34,938 nt of DNA from an uncultured Opitutia bacterium (GCA_903827245.1 CAIKHO010000005.1:1-34938); one strand, 5' to 3'; shown: positions 6,996 to 15,025, counted from the stretch's first letter. Translations and numbers: made by a program. Notes: generated by a model not told the origin, from the letters alone.

Positions 6996-7520
6996 ATGAA
7001 AATTCCCGCCGCCTTCCGCCTGCCCGCCCTGTTTTTCCTCGCGGCCGCCACCGCCCTCGCGGCTGCGCCCGATTTCAACGGCACCTGGAATCTCGATCTC
7101 GCGCGCAGCCAGCTTCCCGGCCGCCCCAACCTCGGCCCTTCCGCCCTCGACCAGGTGCTCACCGTCAAGCTCGACGACGCCACCCTCGCCGTGTCGACCC
7201 AGACGACCAGCGCGCTCGCCGGCAAGGTGACGACCAGCGACTCCTATGCGCTGGACGGCAAGCCCCACGACTTCACGCCTGCCACTCGCCCCGGCGGCGC
7301 CCCGGCCAAGGGGATCCGCACGGCCACGCGCACGGATGACCACACCGCCGTCGTCATCCTCGAGGCCGTCACGCGCGGCACCGAGGCCGATGCCATCACG
7401 GTCCACAACACGCACACGTGGACCGTTTCCGCCGACGGCCAGTCCCTCACGGTCGTGACCACCATTCACGGGACCCAAGGCGAGATTTCCACCACGCGCG
7501 TGTTTGCGCGGGCGCGATAG
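6996..7520 (+). CDS. Small exported protein of unknown function
   Basis: The start at MKIPAAFRLP gives a signal peptide with the core LPALFFLAAATALA and a probable cut after LAAA; upstream in-frame sequence is a repeat and is not coding. The 174-residue product begins its mature part with PDFNGTWNLDLARSQLP, a motif I have often seen in small exported Acidobacteria and Verrucomicrobia proteins. The rest is Thr/Ala/Val rich with alternating polar and hydrophobic residues, consistent with a lipocalin-like or other beta-barrel fold (for example TVHNTHTWTVSADGQSLTVV). The sequence shows no catalytic residues. It is likely periplasmic or extracellular and may bind a small ligand. Confidence 0.75.
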   Translation: MKIPAAFRLPALFFLAAATALAAAPDFNGTWNLDLARSQLPGRPNLGPSALDQVLTVKLDDATLAVSTQTTSALAGKVTTSDSYALDGKPHDFTPATRPGGAPAKGIRTATRTDDHTAVVILEAVTRGTEADAITVHNTHTWTVSADGQSLTVVTTIHGTQGEISTTRVFARAR

Positions 7521-7698
7521 ATTCCTGCGGATAAAATCGTCCTAATCGGCTGGCCCGCGAGTGCGTTGCCCGGCCGGAGCGACGAGAGCGGCGATATGCG
7601 TCGTCTCAGCCCGCTGCGTTTCTTAAAATGCGTTTCCAGCCCGAACACCGATAGCAGCCATTCAACCCTTCACCCGCCAAGCCGGCCACTGACCAACC

Positions 7699-7929
7699 AT
7701 GAGAGACGACTACCTGCAGCAAGCCCTCAAGTCGATCGATGACCCGAACATCCTGGTCAACGTGGTCTCGCGCCGCGTGAAACAGCTCAACAACGGTACG
7801 CGCGCGCTGGTGCAGTCGCTCGAGAAACTTTCGCCCACGGACATCGCGCTCCGCGAGATCATCGAGGGCAAGATCAGCTACGAACTGGTGGAGCCCCCGC
7901 CCGATCCCAAGCCAATCGGCCGGAGGTAA
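7699..7929 (+). CDS. rpoZ: DNA-directed RNA polymerase omega subunit
   Basis: The 76-residue protein carries the omega-subunit pattern: a start rich in D/Y/L, then VNVVSRRVKQLNNGTRALV (residues ~21-39), which matches the conserved (A)xxRxxQ(L/I)xxGxxP(L/M)V core, and a helix ending in IALREIIEGKI (~49-59). Omega helps fold and assemble the beta-prime subunit and in some bacteria takes part in the ppGpp response. The length is typical. It stands alone, with 178 bases of unremarkable sequence upstream and a strong palindrome (7971-8047) downstream, which probably ends its transcript. Confidence 0.88.
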   Translation: MRDDYLQQALKSIDDPNILVNVVSRRVKQLNNGTRALVQSLEKLSPTDIALREIIEGKISYELVEPPPDPKPIGRR

Positions 7930-7970
7930 GCGGGCAGCCCCGCCAGGATCATGCCGGTGGATCGCTTGCG

Positions 7971-8047
7971 AACGTAGCAGCCGAGGTCACGAGGCTGGAT
8001 TAAGGTGCGTGGCCCAAACTCAGCCTCGTGACCTCGGCTGCTACGTT
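7971..8047. repeat. REP-like palindrome, GTAGCAGCCGAGGTCACGAG family, copy 1
   Basis: Two perfect 27-base arms (7971-7997 and 8021-8047) surround a 23-base loop. The right arm touches the stop codon of the converging PEP-CTERM gene. Copies 2 and 3 are at 10935-11004 and 34693-34760. The sequence GGATCGCTTGCG just before this copy is repeated just before copy 3, so the element is longer than the palindrome. Confidence 0.9.
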
Positions 8048-8778
8048 CAGCAGTCTCGGCGCCGATGAATCGCCAGCTGGCGTCCGCTCGCAAAGGCAAG
8101 CAGCGCCAGACCGAAACCGAGCAAGGCCCACGTGCCGGGCTCGGGGACGAAAGTGGCCTTGAAGGCCAGGTCGTTGGTCACCGGCGAGCTTTGCAGCGTG
8201 ACCGACCACGCGGTGGTCGTCCAATCCAGCGTGGTTGAGTTATTAATGTAGACGAAATCTCCGCCCGAATAGGGATTGGCCCCGTTCGGCTGGCCCCAGT
8301 TTGCCGTCCCGTTGCCGCCGAGCCCGGTCGAACTCGCGAAGATGACGTATTTCTGGCCGGGTGACAAAGACAGGCTGCCGGGGCTGAACGTCACATTCTG
8401 GAACGAGAGCGGACCGGAGGTCGGGCCAATGATGGTCGTGGGCACACTCGTATAGAGCGCCGGCCCGGAGGCATGCGGACTGGACGGAACGGAGTCATCC
8501 CACGCATAGACATACGCCTTGATCGTGAGGGAAGTATTCAGCGTCGGCTCGATCTCGAACTGAAAACTGGAAAGGAAATGATCCCCGATCGGCACCGTGA
8601 CGGTCTCACCATACGTCTGCGTCACCCCGGGATCGCCGCTGAAACTGAAGACCGTCGAGATTCCGTCCCAGCCGGCGATGGTGTTGATGATCGTCTGCCC
8701 GTACGAGGAGATCGACGCGCCCGCGAGCCCACAACCGAGGACCAGAAGCGAAAAAATCCTTCCTTGGCGCAGCTTCAT
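8047..8778 (-). CDS. PEP-CTERM sorting-signal exported protein
   Basis: The 243-residue product has a signal peptide (MKLRQGRIFSLLVLGCGLAGASISSYGQ) and ends with a PEP-CTERM tail: VPEPGTWALLGFGLALLAF followed by a basic end (HRRRD). In the known system, this tail is recognised by an exosortase (EpsH/XrtA-like) during export, often together with exopolysaccharide production. The middle is rich in Ser, Thr, Gly and Asn, with beta-strand character (for example SLSLSPGQKYVIFASSTG), and has no catalytic motif. No exosortase gene lies in the window. I start at the ATG at 8778 because the longer upstream frame lacks a signal peptide. Confidence 0.92.
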   Translation of the reverse strand: MKLRQGRIFSLLVLGCGLAGASISSYGQTIINTIAGWDGISTVFSFSGDPGVTQTYGETVTVPIGDHFLSSFQFEIEPTLNTSLTIKAYVYAWDDSVPSSPHASGPALYTSVPTTIIGPTSGPLSFQNVTFSPGSLSLSPGQKYVIFASSTGLGGNGTANWGQPNGANPYSGGDFVYINNSTTLDWTTTAWSVTLQSSPVTNDLAFKATFVPEPGTWALLGFGLALLAFASGRQLAIHRRRDC

Positions 8779-9001
8779 CTCAAAGCGGAAGCTAGCATTC
8801 GCCACGGCACGATTCCAGCCGATATTGGGGGCGGGCGCAGAGCTTGGCCACCACGCGAAATCCGCCCGCCGGATTTTCCTGCCGCTCCGCTTCCCCTGAA
8901 ATTTACTGTTCTTTTCCGGCGTCGTGCGGAAGATGGCGCCTGCCCCGTCAGTCTTTCCCCCCCTTAACCCCTGCCGGTGTCCTGCACCCGGCATCATCGC
9001 C

Positions 9002-10780
9002 ATGAGATTACTTCCCCTGCCCCGCATTTGTTGCGCCCTCGTGTTCGTCCTTTCCACGGCCTGCCTCACCCGCGCCGCAGACCAGGTGCCCGCCGCCTTC
9101 AACGTACGCAACTATGGCGCGACCGGCGACGGCAAGACCCTCGACACCGACGCCGTCAACAAGGCCATCGACGCCGCAGCCGCGGCCGGCGGCGGCTCCG
9201 TGGTTTTCCCGAGCGGCACGTACCTCTGCTACTCCATCCGGCTGCGGAGCAACATCGAGCTCAACCTCACCCGCGGCGCGACCATCCTCGCCGCCGACCA
9301 GCCGGCGCAGGGCCAGCCCGGCTACGATCCGTCCGAGCCCAACCGCTGGGGCGACCTAGCCTACCAGGACTCCGGCCACAGCCACTGGCACAACAGCCTC
9401 ATCTGGGGCGAAAACCTGGAGAATATCTCCATCACCGGCATGGGCCGCATCTGGGGCCGAGGCCTCCTCCGCTCGGGTGGCGAGCGTTCCGGCCAGGGCA
9501 ACAAGTCCATCGCCCTCAAGCTCTGCCGCAACGTCAACCTCAAGGACTTCACCATCCAGCAGGGCGGCTGGTTCGCCGTCCTCGTCACCGGCGTCGACAA
9601 CCTCACCATCAGCAACCTCAAGGTCGACACCAACCGCGACGGCTTCGACATCGACTGCTGCCGCAATGTCCGCATTTCCGACTGCCTCGTCAACTCGCCC
9701 CAGGATGATGGCATCGTCCTGAAGAGTTCCTACGGGCTCGGCTTCGCCCGCTCCACCGACAACGTCGCCATCTCCAACTGCCAGGTCAGCGGCTACGTCA
9801 TGGGCACCGTGCTCGACGGCACCTACCAGGTCCCGCCCAGCGGCGGCGGCACCGGACGCATCAAGTTCGGCACCGAGTCCAACGGCGGCTTCCGCAACAT
9901 CTCTATCGCCAACTGCATTTTCGTCCACTGCAACGGCCTCGCCCTCGAGAGCGTTGACGGCGCCATCATCGAGGACGTGACGATCAGCAACATCTCGATG
10001 CAGTACATCTCGAACCCGCCGATCTTCATCCGCCTCGGTGCGCGCATGCGCGGACCGCAGGGGGTGGCAATCGGCGCGATCCGCCGCGTCAACATCAGCA
10101 ATGTCGTCGTGGCCTACGCCGCCTCCCGCGCAGCCTCGATCATCAGCGGCATCCCCGGCCACCCGGTCGAGGACGTCAATCTCAGCAACATCCGGATCCT
10201 CTACAAGGGTGGCGACGGCGTGATCGCGCCGCAAAAAGCCGGCGCCGCGCGCGGTGGCAACCGCCGCGCCGACGGCCGTGGCACCGGCCTGCCGCCCGCC
10301 CCGCCCGATGCCTTCGGCGTGATGGAGAATGAGGACGGCTACCCCGAGCCCACCATGTTCGGCACACTCCCCGCCTACGGCCTGTATGTGCGGCACGCGC
10401 GCCGGGTGACCGTGGACCAGGTTGACCTGAGCGTGATCGCCGAGGACGCCCGCCCGCCCATCATGCTCTACGACGTGGCCGGCGTGACCTTCCGGAACAC
10501 CCGGGTGCAAGCCGCCGCGGGCGTCCCGGCCTTCAAGCTCAACCAGGTGTCCGATTTCTCCACGGAGCGGTTCGCCGGCGTGCCCGACCAACAGCGCGAA
10601 CGGGTGGACGACGACTCCATCGCCGGCAAAGGCCTGCCGCTCCCGGGCTCGACCTACACCGCCGCCGCGCCCGCGGAGAATGTGCCCGAAAGCGCCAACA
10701 CCCCGATCCCCCGCGGCACACCCGGTCCAGGCGGCCCGCCGGTCGCGACGCCTCCGGCGGCAGCCGCGCCCAAGCCCTGA
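9002..10780 (+). CDS. Exported GH28-like pectin-degrading enzyme (polygalacturonase family)
   Basis: The start at MRLLPLPRIC gives a signal peptide with a cut near TRAADQ. The 592-residue product starts its mature part with FNVRNYGATGDGKTLDTDAV, the usual opening of right-handed parallel beta-helix pectinases. Repeated beta-helix rungs (NISITGMGRI, NLTISNLKVDT, NVRISDCLV, NVAISNC) follow. Asp213 and Asp216 in NRDGFDID and Asp235-Asp236 in QDDGIVLKS match the GH28 acidic catalytic set, and RIK is at 286-288. The GHG histidine motif of classical polygalacturonases is not visible at the expected place. The last ~60 residues are Pro/Ala rich, like a linker. It probably acts on pectin or rhamnogalacturonan outside the cytoplasm. 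It is divergent from the PEP-CTERM gene. Confidence 0.85.
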   Translation: MRLLPLPRICCALVFVLSTACLTRAADQVPAAFNVRNYGATGDGKTLDTDAVNKAIDAAAAAGGGSVVFPSGTYLCYSIRLRSNIELNLTRGATILAADQPAQGQPGYDPSEPNRWGDLAYQDSGHSHWHNSLIWGENLENISITGMGRIWGRGLLRSGGERSGQGNKSIALKLCRNVNLKDFTIQQGGWFAVLVTGVDNLTISNLKVDTNRDGFDIDCCRNVRISDCLVNSPQDDGIVLKSSYGLGFARSTDNVAISNCQVSGYVMGTVLDGTYQVPPSGGGTGRIKFGTESNGGFRNISIANCIFVHCNGLALESVDGAIIEDVTISNISMQYISNPPIFIRLGARMRGPQGVAIGAIRRVNISNVVVAYAASRAASIISGIPGHPVEDVNLSNIRILYKGGDGVIAPQKAGAARGGNRRADGRGTGLPPAPPDAFGVMENEDGYPEPTMFGTLPAYGLYVRHARRVTVDQVDLSVIAEDARPPIMLYDVAGVTFRNTRVQAAAGVPAFKLNQVSDFSTERFAGVPDQQRERVDDDSIAGKGLPLPGSTYTAAAPAENVPESANTPIPRGTPGPGGPPVATPPAAAAPKP

Positions 10781-10804
10781 GCGCAGGCGCGGTGGGCGGA
10801 AAGG

Positions 10805-10829
10805 GGGAGCGTGTTGACCCAACGCGCTT
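10805..10829. repeat. Half copy of the GCGTGTTGACCCCAACACGC repeat
   Basis: GGGAGCGTGTTGACCCAACG and the next few bases match the left arm of the element at 6810-6882. No right arm is present, so this is a truncated remnant. Confidence 0.55.
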
Positions 10830-10934
10830 GGTCCTGTCCGCTCTCAAACCAGCGTCTTGAGTTCAACAGGCTCTACCGTCAACGGCATGAGTCCGGTTGA
10901 GCCGGAACGATGAAGTTGAACTGCAGCGATCGGT

Positions 10935-11004
10935 GTAGCAGCCGAGGTAACGAGGCCGGGTTGGGTGACTCACCTCAAACCGGCCTCCTCACGTCGGCTG
11001 CTAC
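10935..11004. repeat. REP-like palindrome, GTAGCAGCCGAGGTCACGAG family, copy 2
   Basis: The left arm starts GTAGCAGCCGAGGTAACGAG and the right arm ends CACGTCGGCTGCTAC; the arms carry a few mismatches, so this copy is more decayed than copy 1. It lies between the converging GH28-like and tgt genes. Confidence 0.8.
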
Positions 11005-11140
11005 CGGCGATTGCATCGGTTTCGATTGAGAGGAAATCATCTGCAATTGCAGGAGCTTGCAGGAAGGCGATGAGTACCTCCCGGCGCGACGGCACGAAGT
11101 CCTAAAAATCGGGGGAATTTCGCCCGTATTTCCGGAATTA

Positions 11141-11382
11141 TACCAACGTCCCGTTGGTTTTGGACTTATGTCCTGCAGGGTGGCCGCCGACCTCCCGCCG
11201 TCGCTCGATCTATGGCGGGCTGCAATGGCTTCGCGAGGGCGCCGTAGTCTTGGCGAAGGTGGCCGGGCGGCGGTGTAGCGCATCATCCACCCGGAATCCG
11301 CCGCCCGGAGGTCGGCGGCCACCTAGGCCTACTGCATGAATTGGCCAGTAGGCTAAAGTGCAAAACCTAGCGGACGTTGGTA
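11141..11382. mobile_element. MITE-like element with ~30-base terminal inverted repeats, copy 1
   Basis: The left end TACCAACGTCCCGTTGGTTT and the complement of the right end, TACCAACGTCCGCTAGGTTT, match over about 30 bases. The element is 242 bases and has no coding capacity. A second, inner inverted repeat (GGTGGCCGCCGACCTCC near 11179 and GGAGGTCGGCGGCCACC near 11308) would fold it into a long hairpin. TA dinucleotides border both ends, in the style of IS630/Tc1 elements. A shorter copy is at 22176-22349. With the repeats above, it accounts for most of the 659-base gap 10781-11439. Confidence 0.7.
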
Positions 11383-11439
11383 TTAAGCACACGTTTCGCG
11401 TGAACCGCTTAAAGCGGAGTGCAATGGCTGCGTCCGCGT

Positions 11440-13479
11440 TCACACCCCCGGTGCGAATTGCGGGTGGGCCTCGAAGCGTTGCTCGAACGCGGCCTTTTGC
11501 GACTCGTCGAGCCCGGGTGGATATTTCGAGCCGCTGCGGCGCCAGCGGGCGAGCCACTCCGCGCCGAGGAGGCGGGGTGAATCAGGGCTGTCGTCCTTGG
11601 GATCGAGCCGGGTGAAGGCCACCGTGGTGGTCGCCTTGGGCCCGGTGCCGATGCCTTCCGCCACGAAGAATCCCGCGCAGAGGAGTGCCACCCGCACGGC
11701 CGTCGCCGCCGAGTAAGTGTAAAGCTCGGCCGACCGGCCCTGGCAGTGGCGATGAATCCGCCCAAAGACGTCGGTATGCCACAGCGCCGCGTCCGTCTTT
11801 GACGAAAACGGATCGTAGAAAATCAGGTCGGGGACCGGCGCGGCTTCAAGGTGGTCGAGGAAATCCCCCCGGAGCAGCCGCCATTCGATGTGGCCCGACG
11901 CGTGGCGCCAGGATCCGTCGCGGAGGAGCCCTTGGGGTGCGGCGTGGCGCAGATGGGGAAACCAGGCGGCGTGCCGCGCGGCAAGGGTGAGCGGATCCAG
12001 GTCGCGTTCGAAGCTGACGATCGTCAGCGTACGCAGGGCGGCCGGACCCGCGGCCGCGAGTTCGCCTTCAGCGCACTCCAGCGCGGCCATGGCGTTGGAC
12101 GCGGCGCCGAGGCCGACGTCCCAGATCACGAGCGGTTGTTCGTCGTCGGCCCGCCGGCGGCGCAGGCGGACGGCGAGCCGGGATTGCCCGATATAGAGCC
12201 GGTCGGCTTCGTCCGCCGGCGCGGACACCGAGTGCATGACCTCGCCGGAACTGACCTGGCGGATGCTGGAAAAACCTTCCGCCGAAGTCTGCATCTCATA
12301 GTCGCCGAGCCGGGGCGGATGCCGGACGCGGGCCGCCGCGGGGTGGACCGGAGGGTTGTCGTCATCGTCGCGCGCAAGCTCGAGACGCTGGCGTTCGTAG
12401 TAGGCCGGGAATTCGCCACGCAGAATATGCGCGCGCATCTCGGCCATCAACCGCTGGTAAAAGGCGATGTTATGGGTCGCAAGCAGCTGCCAGCCGAGGA
12501 TCTCGTCGGACTTGATGAGATGATGAAGGTACGCGCGCGGATGGCTGCGGCAGGTGGGACAGCCACAGTCCGCGTCGAGGGGTTCCTCGGAAAATTTATA
12601 GACCGAGCGGCGGCAGTGAATGCGCCCGTGGGAAGTGAAGGCGGTGCCGCGCTGGGCCAGCTGCGTGGGGATGATGCAGTCAAACATGTCCACACCCCGG
12701 TGCACGGATTCCAGGATGTCGACCGGCGTGCCCACGCCCATGAGGTAGCGCGGGAGGTTTTTCGGCAGATGGTCGGTCGTGTGGTCGGTGAATTCGTAGC
12801 GTTGCGCGTGGGTTTCCCCGACCGCGAGTCCGCCGATGGCGAGGCCGTCGAAGGGCAGCGCACGGAGAAACTCGGCGCTGCGGACGCGGAGGTCGCGGTG
12901 ACAGGCGCCCTGCACGATGCCGAACAGCGCCTGCGGCGAATCGCCGCGCGCCCGCAGGGAGCGCTCCGCCCAGCGGTGGGTCAGGTGCATCGCGGCCTCG
13001 GTCTCGGCGTGCGGCGCCGTGGAAGGGATGCACTGGTCCAGCACCATCATGATGTCGCTGCCGATGATGCGCTGCATCTCGATGCTGGACTCGGGCGAAA
13101 GAAAATGAACCTCGCCATCCACGTAGCTGCGGAATCTGGCGCCGGCCTCCGTCATGACCCGGGACTCGGGCAGCGAAAAAATCTGGAAGCCGCCCGAATC
13201 CGTGAGCACGGGACGGTCCCAGTTCATGAACCGGTGGATGCCGCCGAATTTCTCGAAGACCTTGGGGCCGGGCCGGAGCAGCAGGTGATAGGTGTTGGCG
13301 AGGAGCACCTGCACATCGAGGGCCTTCAGTCCCTCCACGGTCATGTTCTTGACCGTCGCCTGGGTGCCCACCGGCATGAACACGGGCGTGCGCACCTCGC
13401 CATGGGCGGTCCGGAAACGCCCCGCACGGGCCTTGGAGTTGGAGGATTCCTTTTCGAGCGTGAAGGAGAGGCGGGACAT
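11440..13479 (-). CDS. tgt: Fusion of tRNA-guanine(34) transglycosylase (Tgt) and an MnmC-type SAM methyltransferase domain
   Basis: The 679-residue protein starts at MSRLSFTLEK. Residues ~1-370 form Tgt, which swaps guanine for the queuosine precursor at wobble position 34 of GUN tRNAs. Seen are Asp94 (LTDSGGFQ), Asp267 (GVDMFDC, the nucleophile) and the zinc ligands Cys305, Cys307, Cys310 and His336. The two arginines that touch tRNA in the Zymomonas enzyme (PTRxxR) are Gln273 and Gln276 here. Residues ~390-640 match the MnmC N-terminal methyltransferase (Methyltransf_30): IGQSRLAVR, VIWDVGLGAASNAM as the SAM loop, DLIFYDPFSSKTDAALW and LYTYSAATAVRVAL. In E. coli that domain makes mnm5U34. 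A plain Tgt has about 375 residues. No FAD-dependent MnmC2 domain follows. Confidence 0.93.
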   Translation of the reverse strand: MSRLSFTLEKESSNSKARAGRFRTAHGEVRTPVFMPVGTQATVKNMTVEGLKALDVQVLLANTYHLLLRPGPKVFEKFGGIHRFMNWDRPVLTDSGGFQIFSLPESRVMTEAGARFRSYVDGEVHFLSPESSIEMQRIIGSDIMMVLDQCIPSTAPHAETEAAMHLTHRWAERSLRARGDSPQALFGIVQGACHRDLRVRSAEFLRALPFDGLAIGGLAVGETHAQRYEFTDHTTDHLPKNLPRYLMGVGTPVDILESVHRGVDMFDCIIPTQLAQRGTAFTSHGRIHCRRSVYKFSEEPLDADCGCPTCRSHPRAYLHHLIKSDEILGWQLLATHNIAFYQRLMAEMRAHILRGEFPAYYERQRLELARDDDDNPPVHPAAARVRHPPRLGDYEMQTSAEGFSSIRQVSSGEVMHSVSAPADEADRLYIGQSRLAVRLRRRRADDEQPLVIWDVGLGAASNAMAALECAEGELAAAGPAALRTLTIVSFERDLDPLTLAARHAAWFPHLRHAAPQGLLRDGSWRHASGHIEWRLLRGDFLDHLEAAPVPDLIFYDPFSSKTDAALWHTDVFGRIHRHCQGRSAELYTYSAATAVRVALLCAGFFVAEGIGTGPKATTTVAFTRLDPKDDSPDSPRLLGAEWLARWRRSGSKYPPGLDESQKAAFEQRFEAHPQFAPGV

Positions 13480-13762
13480 GGGCAGGGCGCGGATGCGGGG
13501 GTCGGAAGACCGGAAACCCAGAAGGACGGACACTGCACGGCGAAAGTCAGCTGCGGATTTTGCGGCCGGAATTCCTTGAACTAGGACCCGGTAATCCGTG
13601 ACAAAAAATCCGGCTGCCATGACCAGCCTTCATGTCCTCGTGGTTCCGTTACCCATGAATGCGGGTTGTAACACGCCGTCTACCATCCGATCCTCCGTCT
13701 TCTGTCCTGCGTTTTCTGTCCCCAGGCCTTCGGCGTCCGCCGCCCACCCCAACCCCTTCCCC

Positions 13763-14413
13763 ATGTCCCACGATCCCCACGCCGAGTTCGATCACGCCGC
13801 AATGGACAAGATCGATCTCAGCCCCATCGGCGCGCTACCCGGGACTCCCGCCTATCAGGATGCTTTGAAGCGACTCTACGCGGCGCAGCAGGTTTACGCT
13901 CATGCCGACCACAAGGGCGGTCATGTCACAGCGCGCTCGCTCGCCCGGCTCCCGCTTTTTCATGCACAGAACCTCGAGGCGTTCATCGCGGGGCAAATCG
14001 CGGAAGACGTGCTGGAGTCCAATACCGCGATCTACGACCGCTACGTGCAGTCGTTGCCAGCCGGCCTGCGGGTCCGGGCGGAAAGCTGCCGGATCCCGGT
14101 GACCGGCAAGGCCGTCCACCACCGCGCCAAGCACGGGACGGTGATCCACGATCCGCTGCACACGCTGTTCCTCGTGCCCGGCGCCGGCCCCCACCCCGGG
14201 CTGCCCGGGAACTACCTGCACGGATCCTTGTTTCATGTCGGGCCCGACGAGGCGACCGGCACTTGGGAAGTGCATGTGCACGACTCCGACGACGGCGCGT
14301 CCAAGTTCAGCGCTCCCACCCGGACCGAGGCACTGGCCAAGCTGCAGGAGCTGCTGGCCAGCGCGCCCTTTCACCTCAACGAGCTGGGAGCGCTCGGCTT
14401 CAGGCTGACGTAG
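13763..14413 (+). CDS. Cytoplasmic protein of unknown function
   Basis: The 216-residue product begins MSHDPHAEFD; an upstream frame continues through sequence with no coding character. It is rich in His and Ala, with no signal peptide or membrane helix. The N-terminal half is helical (AYQDALKRLYAAQQVYAHADH). A middle segment contains conserved-looking GTVIHDPLHTLFLVPGAGPHPG, and a later one has HVHDSDDGASKF. The clustered His and Asp could bind metal, but I do not recognise a family. It is divergent from tgt (283-base gap, in which I see nothing else) and converges on the CDGSH gene. Confidence 0.7.
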   Translation: MSHDPHAEFDHAAMDKIDLSPIGALPGTPAYQDALKRLYAAQQVYAHADHKGGHVTARSLARLPLFHAQNLEAFIAGQIAEDVLESNTAIYDRYVQSLPAGLRVRAESCRIPVTGKAVHHRAKHGTVIHDPLHTLFLVPGAGPHPGLPGNYLHGSLFHVGPDEATGTWEVHVHDSDDGASKFSAPTRTEALAKLQELLASAPFHLNELGALGFRLT

Positions 14414-14447
14414 AAGGCCGGAAACGAAACCGGCTCGAACCATGTCG

Positions 14448-14507
14448 AAGCGGCTTTACGCCGCAACGGTCCGACCGGCGAGACAGCATCGCAGCCCAAA
14501 GCCGCTT
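14448..14507. terminator. Possible bidirectional terminator hairpin
   Basis: Perfect 10-base arms AAGCGGCTTT (14448-14457) and AAAGCCGCTT (14498-14507) lie between two converging genes, with a short inner ACGCCGCAAC segment. No long T run is present, so the activity is uncertain. The AGCGGCTTTACGCCGCAACG part resembles the centre of the repeat at 6810-6882. Confidence 0.4.
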
Positions 14508-14529
14508 GTGTCTCCTGCAGCCGGCCGCC

Positions 14530-14769
14530 TCAAAGCGCCTTGTGCGAGCCGTCGCACGTGGCGCCGGCCTTCGAGTGCTTGCAGCCACAGAAGTAAACCG
14601 TGCCGGTCCTTTCCGCCTTGAACATCGTGGGTGAAAATCCCGTGCCCTTGTGCGAACCGTCGCAATATGGCTGGCTCTTGCTGCCGCCGCAGGCGCACCA
14701 GGCGTAGGTTTTGCCGGCCTCGACGTTTGTCGGATAAGGGGATTTCTGGGCGATGATGGGGATGCTCAT
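14530..14769 (-). CDS. Double CDGSH-type iron-sulfur protein
   Basis: The 79-residue protein carries two CDGSH zinc-finger-like motifs, each binding one 2Fe-2S cluster through three Cys and one His. The first is Cys25, Cys27, Cys36, His40 (WCACGGSKSQPYCDGSH); the second is Cys61, Cys63, Cys72, His76 (CGCKHSKAGATCDGSH). This is the mitoNEET/MiNT family. Tandem forms are common in bacteria and are usually cytoplasmic. They are thought to handle electrons or clusters in redox or iron metabolism. The length is typical of the bacterial two-motif type. It stands alone, converging with the unknown gene upstream. Confidence 0.93.
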   Translation of the reverse strand: MSIPIIAQKSPYPTNVEAGKTYAWCACGGSKSQPYCDGSHKGTGFSPTMFKAERTGTVYFCGCKHSKAGATCDGSHKAL

Positions 14770-14906
14770 GATAGGGAGATCAGTTACCTAAGAAGGATAA
14801 AGTCGAAACATATCCTTGTCGATGGTCGAAGCCTGCCGTCTTGAATCCGCCACTGAAGGTAGGGCGGGTAAAACGCCGCCACATGGACTCGGCCTAACGC
14901 TCGCAA

Positions 14907-14935
14907 CCATCGGTGCCGTCCGTGAAATCAGTGGC
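14907..14935. repeat. Half copy of the CCACAGATTACA repeat
   Basis: CCATCGGTGCCGTCCGTGAAATCAGTGGC, given here in part as GTGAAATCAGTGGC, matches the right arm of the element at 4414-4482. It lies in the 256-base gap between the CDGSH and cupin genes, which holds nothing else that I recognise. Confidence 0.5.
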
Positions 14936-15025
14936 AAAAACGGATCGGAATCAAACGGCGGGTCCGGAGATCCGCCCTACGAGGCGAGCCTTGCGACCGT
15001 CAGTGAAAGGCGTCAAACCCGCACC

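Noticed and set aside
9356-10822. Very long reverse-strand open frame opposite the GH28-like gene
   Set aside because: Its product is a low-complexity run of A, D, G, V and H typical of the antisense of a GC-rich gene, and the forward frame has clear family motifs.
7971-11004. CRISPR-like array from the GTAGCAGCC palindromes
   Set aside because: The copies are kilobases apart, lie singly between genes and have no regularly spaced unique spacers.
11851-13584. Long forward open frame opposite the Tgt fusion
   Set aside because: The reverse strand encodes conserved Tgt and MnmC motifs over the whole stretch; the forward product has no recognisable domain.
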